Of a DNA stretch of 64,000 nucleotides, positions 58,795 through 64,000 are shown one piece after another (position 1 is the first letter of the stretch; the number at the start of each line of letters is the position of its first letter). The stretch is from Latrodectus hesperus (taxonomy: Eukaryota; Arthropoda; Arachnida; Araneae; Theridiidae). A model generated the notes under the pieces. It made no database searches, was not told where the DNA came from, and worked only from the letters and a program-made list of their open reading frames with translations. The stretch is from positions 22,579,914-22,643,913 of the forward strand of contig JAJQOW010000014.1 of NCBI GenBank assembly GCA_037975125.1, given 5' to 3'. A program made the translations under genes and the position numbers.

Positions 58795-61270
58795 GTTCTT
58801 TACAGGCCTTGGCTGCTTCAACCACATGCTCCCTCCAACATTTTCTATCATTAGTCTTCTCTCTAATTGTTGATTTTTACAGAATTTAGGTATCTTTCAT
58901 TATCATCCAACCATCTTATAGGGTCCTCAAGTTAAGTTTTTTTTGCCAAACCATCTTAATTGGTTACTAAGAATGATTAGTGTAATCTGTGGTTGTCTAT
59001 TAGCTGGTACAGCTCAAAGTTATAGCTGGCTCACCAAAGATAGATCTGAGGACTTTTCTCTGCAACATATCCAGTGATCGTTGTGTATCTTTATTTAGGG
59101 TTGAAATTTCGCTAGCATATAGTAAAACAGGTCTAATAAGCATCTTGTAAATTTTTAATTTAATTTTGTGCTTGATAAGTTTGAATCTTAATGGCTTTTT
59201 CAGCCCAAAGCAGCCTTTATTAGCCATTTAATTCTGTTATCAGTTTCTTCTTTAAGCTTATTTTCTTCATTAGTTATTGTACAAGATATTTAACTTCATT
59301 AAATTCAAATATATAGCCATATAAATGCACATAGGTTAGAACAATTTTCAATCAAGGTTAAGATTTCCATGAATTTGGTTTTTTTCGCCTTCATTGACAG
59401 TGAGACCCAATTTTTTGGCAGAACATTAAAAAGCTTAAAAAGCCTCTTTTACTGCTTCTTCTGATATTCCAAGAATGGCATTTTCATAGGCCAAAATTAG
59501 CTGCATCCTATTCTACAAAGTACCCCTGCCGAGCTGGCAGCCAAATGGTTAGCGCTCTTGCCTTTGGTTCAACAGTTCGTGGGTTCGAATCCCACCTTGG
59601 GCATGGATGTTTGTAGTGGTTCGGAATCCAATTTAAACCGTTGGTCCCGGTCTAATTAGTCCTCATTTGCAAAAAAATTGCTGTCGAGCGACAAACAAAC
59701 CAATTCACAAGTACCCATTTGGTATAATTCTGTTTCTAATGCACATTTTTGGTACTAAATTAAATAGGAAGCAAGGTAATGCTCTTGTTGTAGGCCTCTG
59801 GTTATAAAAGGAGTAGAATGAAGATCTTAAATTTTAATCCTACATCTTATATTACGAAGGATAGCTTTAGTTAAATTAATCAGCTTAGTGGGGATTCTAA
59901 ACTCTGTCATTGCCAAATAATTTTTCTCGCATTATACTATCTTATGCTATCTTGAAGTATAAAAAGGGGTAAGTTTTAATATTACGTTCTTTGGGTTTTT
60001 TTTTTCCAAGAATTCGCCCTAAGGCATGGATTTTGTCTATGGTAGATTTTTAGTTATTAAACCCACCTTGGTAATTCCCGATCTCTGCAAAGGGGCAGAG
60101 GGAGTCTTGCATAAACTTTGTTGGTAAAGATTTTGTATGTCGTATTGAGAAAATTAATGCCCCTGTAGTTATGATATTCAAATTGATAATCTTTTTTTTA
60201 GATTAAGGCAGATAGAGCCAATATTTCCTCTTGGAAAGTTTTCTTTTTTATGCCTTTTCTTTTTTCCACTTTTCTCTTCTCATATTTTTCTTTATAACTT
60301 GATATAGTGTTTCTGTATTATCCTGTAAGCCTTGTTTTAATTTTCAGTGGCCTCTTTGCACTCATCATCAAACCACTCATTTCTTGTTTCAGGTTTTCAT
60401 TTTGGGAGTGTTTACAAAGCTGATCTCAATATTTCTCCTACCAAGTGCCAACTGACTTCGTAATTTTGATTTCTACTTTCTAGCATTAAATTTCTGAAAT
60501 TTTAATACTTTTCAAGAATTATTAGATCTTTCATTTTGGTTATGTCAAGTTAAAAACAACCATTTTTCCTTACAGTAGAATTTATTTCATAATCTGGACT
60601 TGACTTCGGACAAGCAAGCAAATGGTCAGTGTTCACATTTGCATCTCTGTAGCTTATCACATTGCTACTGTGTCTCCTGTCCAAAAAATGTGGTCTTATT
60701 TGGTTCACAGTTAAACCATCAGTGTATCACAAGGTGAACTTATGAATTCGTGTATGTGGGAATGATGTGCTAGCAGAAATTATTCTCAGAGGTGGCAAAT
60801 TCAAATAATCTCTATTTCCATTACTCTCAGCATGAAGACTTTCCCTAGCAGCATAGGAGATGATGAATTTTTCTTTTCCAATCTTTGCGTTAAAGCTTGT
60901 AGTGCAAACTTCATGTCCTGTGCGAGACGAGAATTTTAACACTTTGCTAATTAATCATAAAAAGTGTCTTTTTCTACTTTATGTTTCAGTAAGCATATGA
61001 GCACAAATCAGGGTGGTTGTAGGGTATACCTGTCATTCGTATTCTAGAAAGCCTCATGTCGATAGCCTGGAAATCCAAAGCTGAATTTTTCAGTTTTTTA
61101 CTATCATTAAACCACACACCACATTGGGTTTTATCACGACAACTGTAATATACTATACTCCTTTTTATCCATAATTCTATGTCCCAGCCATCTCATTTTC
61201 TGCATTCCTGTATCAATATGGTAACTGGCAAATATGTTGATCAGGTTTTAGGTAATCAAATAATTCAATA
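58795..61270 (-). mobile_element. Decayed RTE-type LINE, nearly full length, antisense in KANSL1 intron
   Basis: On the minus strand, right to left: MRWLGHRIMDKKEYSILQLS (61210-61150) and FQAIDMRLSRIRMTGIPYNH (61070-61010) belong to the apurinic-type endonuclease. They are followed by FNAKIGKE (catalytic Asn region, about 60890) and HAESNGNRDYLNLPPLRI then FPHTRIHKFTL (60830-60730). The RT motif NYRGINFLNTTYKIFTNKVY is near 60160-60110. KKPLRFKLIKHKIKLKIYKM and RPVLLYASEISTLNKD lie at 59200-59080. The C-terminal NDRKCWREHVVEAAKACKEL is near 58855-58805. Stops and frameshifts throughout. A SINE-4 interrupts it at 59526-59705. Related to the copies at 4105-7260, 12520-13160 and 30760-31130. Confidence 0.85.
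59526..59705 (+). mobile_element. SINE-4, best-preserved copy
   Basis: The tRNA-like head GCCGAGCTGGCAGCCAAATG + GTTAGCGC (A box) is followed by GTGGGTTCGAATCCCAC (a strong B box) and GGCATGGATGTTTGTAGTGG. It ends GTCGAGCGACAAACAAACC. Inserted in the RTE LINE in the opposite orientation. Confidence 0.88.
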
Positions 61271-64000
61271 TATGTAGGGTATAATAAATAAAATAATAAA
61301 GTGCAGTAAAGATGTGGGTATGCCAAATACCAATTTTCAAGTCATTTTCCTATTCGAATAGTCTGGGTAGAAACTGGTTTTAGCACATTTTTTGAGGTTT
61401 CTGAACTGAGATTTTTTATAGGTTAATGTAGTTGGCCTAACCTCAACCTTGCTATAATCCCCAGGGACAAGGTACCCAATTATACCTCCACATGCCGGGT
61501 AATCCTTTTAGCTGCCTCATTCGGCATGTTGGAACTATATTGGGGCTATTCTTTTACACCCAGTCACCACAATGATAAATTAAAAACTTTTAAATGTTTC
61601 AATTAAAAAGTAAAAATGAAAATGGTTTACGATTTTTTTTGTTATTTTAAAATCAACTGAGATGTAATATTGTGTGTTATATTACTGAAGTTTTGTTTCT
61701 ATTTTCTTATAATTTGCATTAGACTAATCTATAAAGAGTGGGTTGTCAATAAAGCAATATTGGTAATAGACCAGAGGAATATTTTGTATTCAATAAATTA
61801 GATTTCAAAAATGTATTAATCCTAAATTTAACGAAAGACCTTTTTTAATTTTAGTATTATCTATTCAGGTATTATGAACAATACACAGTGTTTGATCATC
61901 TATTATAAAATTATTATTGTTATTATGAAAAGGACATTTTTTATAAAAGTAGGCAAAATAATTCTGTATCAATATTTAACTCAAAACAACAAGAATCTGT
62001 AATATTACATTCAGTTTCTTTTTGCATAAAGTTGAGATGTTAAACTGAAAGAATGTCCTAAACATATTTTTGCCCAATTCAGTATATGTAGAGTGATAAT
62101 ATGTACTCTTAATCAATTTTGTAAAAATAACATTTTAAATTTTTTAATGGCATTGATTTGTTGAGAAAAATCTTGTGTAATTGATATTAAATGCACTAAA
62201 TTGATTGGATATTTGATGAGGATTTAGGTTTTTGCTAAGACATTTTTTTATGTACTTCCATCATCTCGTGCTAAGTATTTTTTCCTTATATACTAAAGAT
62301 AGTACTTTAAAAATTGGTTTCATAAATTTTATTACTGATTTTTAAGCTCCAACTAATTATAAGTGGTTATTTGCTGTAATTAATTGTGTAGTTTTCAACA
62401 TTTCATAATTACTTTCCTATCTATATAAGCAAATTTAGTTTAATGGTACTAAGAAAAATAATGCATCTAAATTAATATTTATTGTGTATTTGAATAACTG
62501 TACAAATTTCTTTTGTTACGTAAAAGCTCAATTTTTTTTTACTCTTTTTAAGTACTAAATGTTAATAATAAATATATCAATAGGATTTAAGTAATTAGAA
62601 TTATACATACATAAATGAAATATTAATGCGTTGAACACTATAAAGCTTGCATAATTGATTCTTAAATGAACAACTTGTTTGGTAACATTTTAATATTCAT
62701 TATTTAATTTCAAGTTTTTTTTTTTTATCTTGGTAAGTTAAGTATCTAATTTTAAGTTTCATGTTCATAAAATGCCTATTTTATTCAATTCACTGAATTG
62801 AATAATAAACATTTTGTACAGGTAAATTCCATAGATATTTTTTAATTCCATTATGTTATTTAAATTTATTTAACCTTTTGTGAAATTTGGGATTTGATCA
62901 TTCATTATATACGGTAGGTATATATTTTCCTTTTTTCAGTCTGTATTATAAATTCTCTTTGTAGAATTTATATATATTCTTTGTACATTTTGTGTTGTAT
63001 TTTTGGAATTTTCAAAGTTTTTAGAAATTTTTATTATCAGTTCAGATTTTTGTTGTTAAAGGCTTATTAAAATACTAACTTGATTTTTCAAAGTGATGTT
63101 TTAAAATGGCAAATTATTTTTTACTGTGATCAATTGTATTTTTTTATTCTGAAATAGTATCTCAATAATTTATCAACTTAATGTCTGGATTTAATGGAAG
63201 TTGCAAAAGCTACGATCTTCAGCAGTATCTTTTATTAGTATGTACTTATTTAACATATGCAATGTTTTCTAAATTCTGACATTGCTTTTGTCAACCTAAT
63301 GCGAAAAGTTTATCTAGTAAATCAACTGGAATGAAATTTATATTAGATATATATATCTTTTAGATATAAAATGTAGCGATAAATTAAAAGTTATTAAATG
63401 ATTACAAAATTATTGCTTTATTTATAAATCAAGTTATTTTTAATATTCCTTTTCTTTTATTGTTTTATCACACTTATTAATAAATTGGCCTTTTTATTTG
63501 TTAGATGAAATTGCCTAGTAGTACTCTTATTTACATTTTCATTAAACTCAATTGTGCTTTAAAAAATCTGATTTAAGTTGTTACTGAGTTATTTACATCT
63601 TTATTTCTTGATTATTTTTAAAATATCTTATGAAATATAATTGTTCAGTTATATTTTGTAACTAAGTATTTTGGAAACAATCATTTGTATCCAATTTTTA
63701 AATAATAGTTTATGTTTAGGATCTTTTCTAATTTAAAATGATATTATAGTTTATAATAACATTAACTTTATAATTTGTGATGGGCTATTTTGCTTAGACA
63801 TTTTTTAATTTATCTCTTAATTTACATGATTGGGATATGTTAAAAATGTATATTTTGAGAAGATGTTAAGTGCTCCCTCATTTAAAAAAAATTGTATGTG
63901 AGATTTTTATAAAATTGAATTTACTTTTTAAGCGAGCAAATTAATTTTTGTTTAAGTTCTAGAAATTACTTCTTAATCAGATTTATGTACTATAAAAAGT
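61271..64000. other. AT-rich intronic DNA
   Basis: No exon recognised. A less AT-rich patch at 61420-61560 (CAACCTTGCTATAATCCCCA, CACATGCCGGGTAATCC) may be a fragment of an unidentified SINE. Confidence 0.6.

Larger units (their letters stand above)
52273..64000 (+). other. KANSL1 first coding-exon-to-next intron, partial
   Basis: It opens with GTAAGT at 52273, and no following exon is seen to the window end, so the intron exceeds 11.7 kb. It is AT-rich and holds MITE-M2 (52358-52720), SINE-4 (54475-54680 and 59526-59705), SINE-5 (57950-58145) and an antisense RTE LINE (58795-61270). I looked for an open frame resembling the next KANSL1 segment (a tryptophan-rich WKWAADRA-like stretch) and found none. 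Confidence 0.75.

Noticed and set aside
59526..59705. Possible true tRNA gene (strong A and B boxes)
   Set aside because: It does not fold as a complete cloverleaf in reading, and it is followed by a SINE body shared with 54475-54680. It also interrupts a LINE, so it is a tRNA-derived SINE.

Overview
This window looks like nuclear DNA from an animal with an AT-rich, intron-rich genome full of transposons. I infer an arthropod, probably a chelicerate and perhaps a spider. The inference rests on the mix of repeats (RTE-type and jockey/R1-type LINEs, mariner, Tc1, Buster-type hAT, many tRNA-derived SINEs) and on one large coding exon recognisable as KANSL1. There are no operons, Shine-Dalgarno sites, CRISPR arrays or plasmid features. 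Most of the sequence is AT-rich non-coding DNA in which repeats stand out as islands of higher GC.

Only one host gene is well supported: the first coding exon of a KANSL1 homologue (KAT8/MOF-containing NSL chromatin complex scaffold), on + at 50483-52272. It has a CCAAT/CRE/YY1-type promoter upstream, a leader carrying short upstream ORFs, and a canonical GTAAGT donor opening an intron that runs past the window end (over 11.7 kb). That intron carries a MITE, two kinds of SINE and a nearly full-length but decayed RTE LINE in antisense.

The first 50 kb is gene-poor and records layered transposition. At 3-8.5 kb there are decayed LINEs (two families) broken by SINEs. At 9.6-10.4 kb a MITE is split by a second MITE. 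At 12.5-15.5 kb there are an RTE fragment, a 29-bp minisatellite and a Tc1 relic split by a SINE. At 15.8-19.6 kb a Buster-type hAT transposon and a second hAT-like element stand side by side, bracketed by three copies of the same 8-bp target. A dead mariner lies at 20.0-21.2 kb. Scattered MITEs, SINEs and hairpins fill 22-40 kb. At 40.7-44.6 kb a jockey/R1-like LINE with uninterrupted RT and RNase H domains and a 15-bp target-site duplication sits just downstream of an older LINE relic that was itself split by a SINE.

Repeat families named here for convenience are: SINE-1 (tRNA head, AAC-rich tail), SINE-2 (head AAGCCCGGTGGCTTAGTGG), SINE-3, SINE-4, SINE-5, MITE-M1 (ends GGCACAGRTGCC), MITE-M2 (ends TATACTTGAGGGTGCC) and LINE-J1 (jockey-like, tail with AAG repeats). 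These names are not database names. All family assignments are by reading motifs; no similarity search was run.
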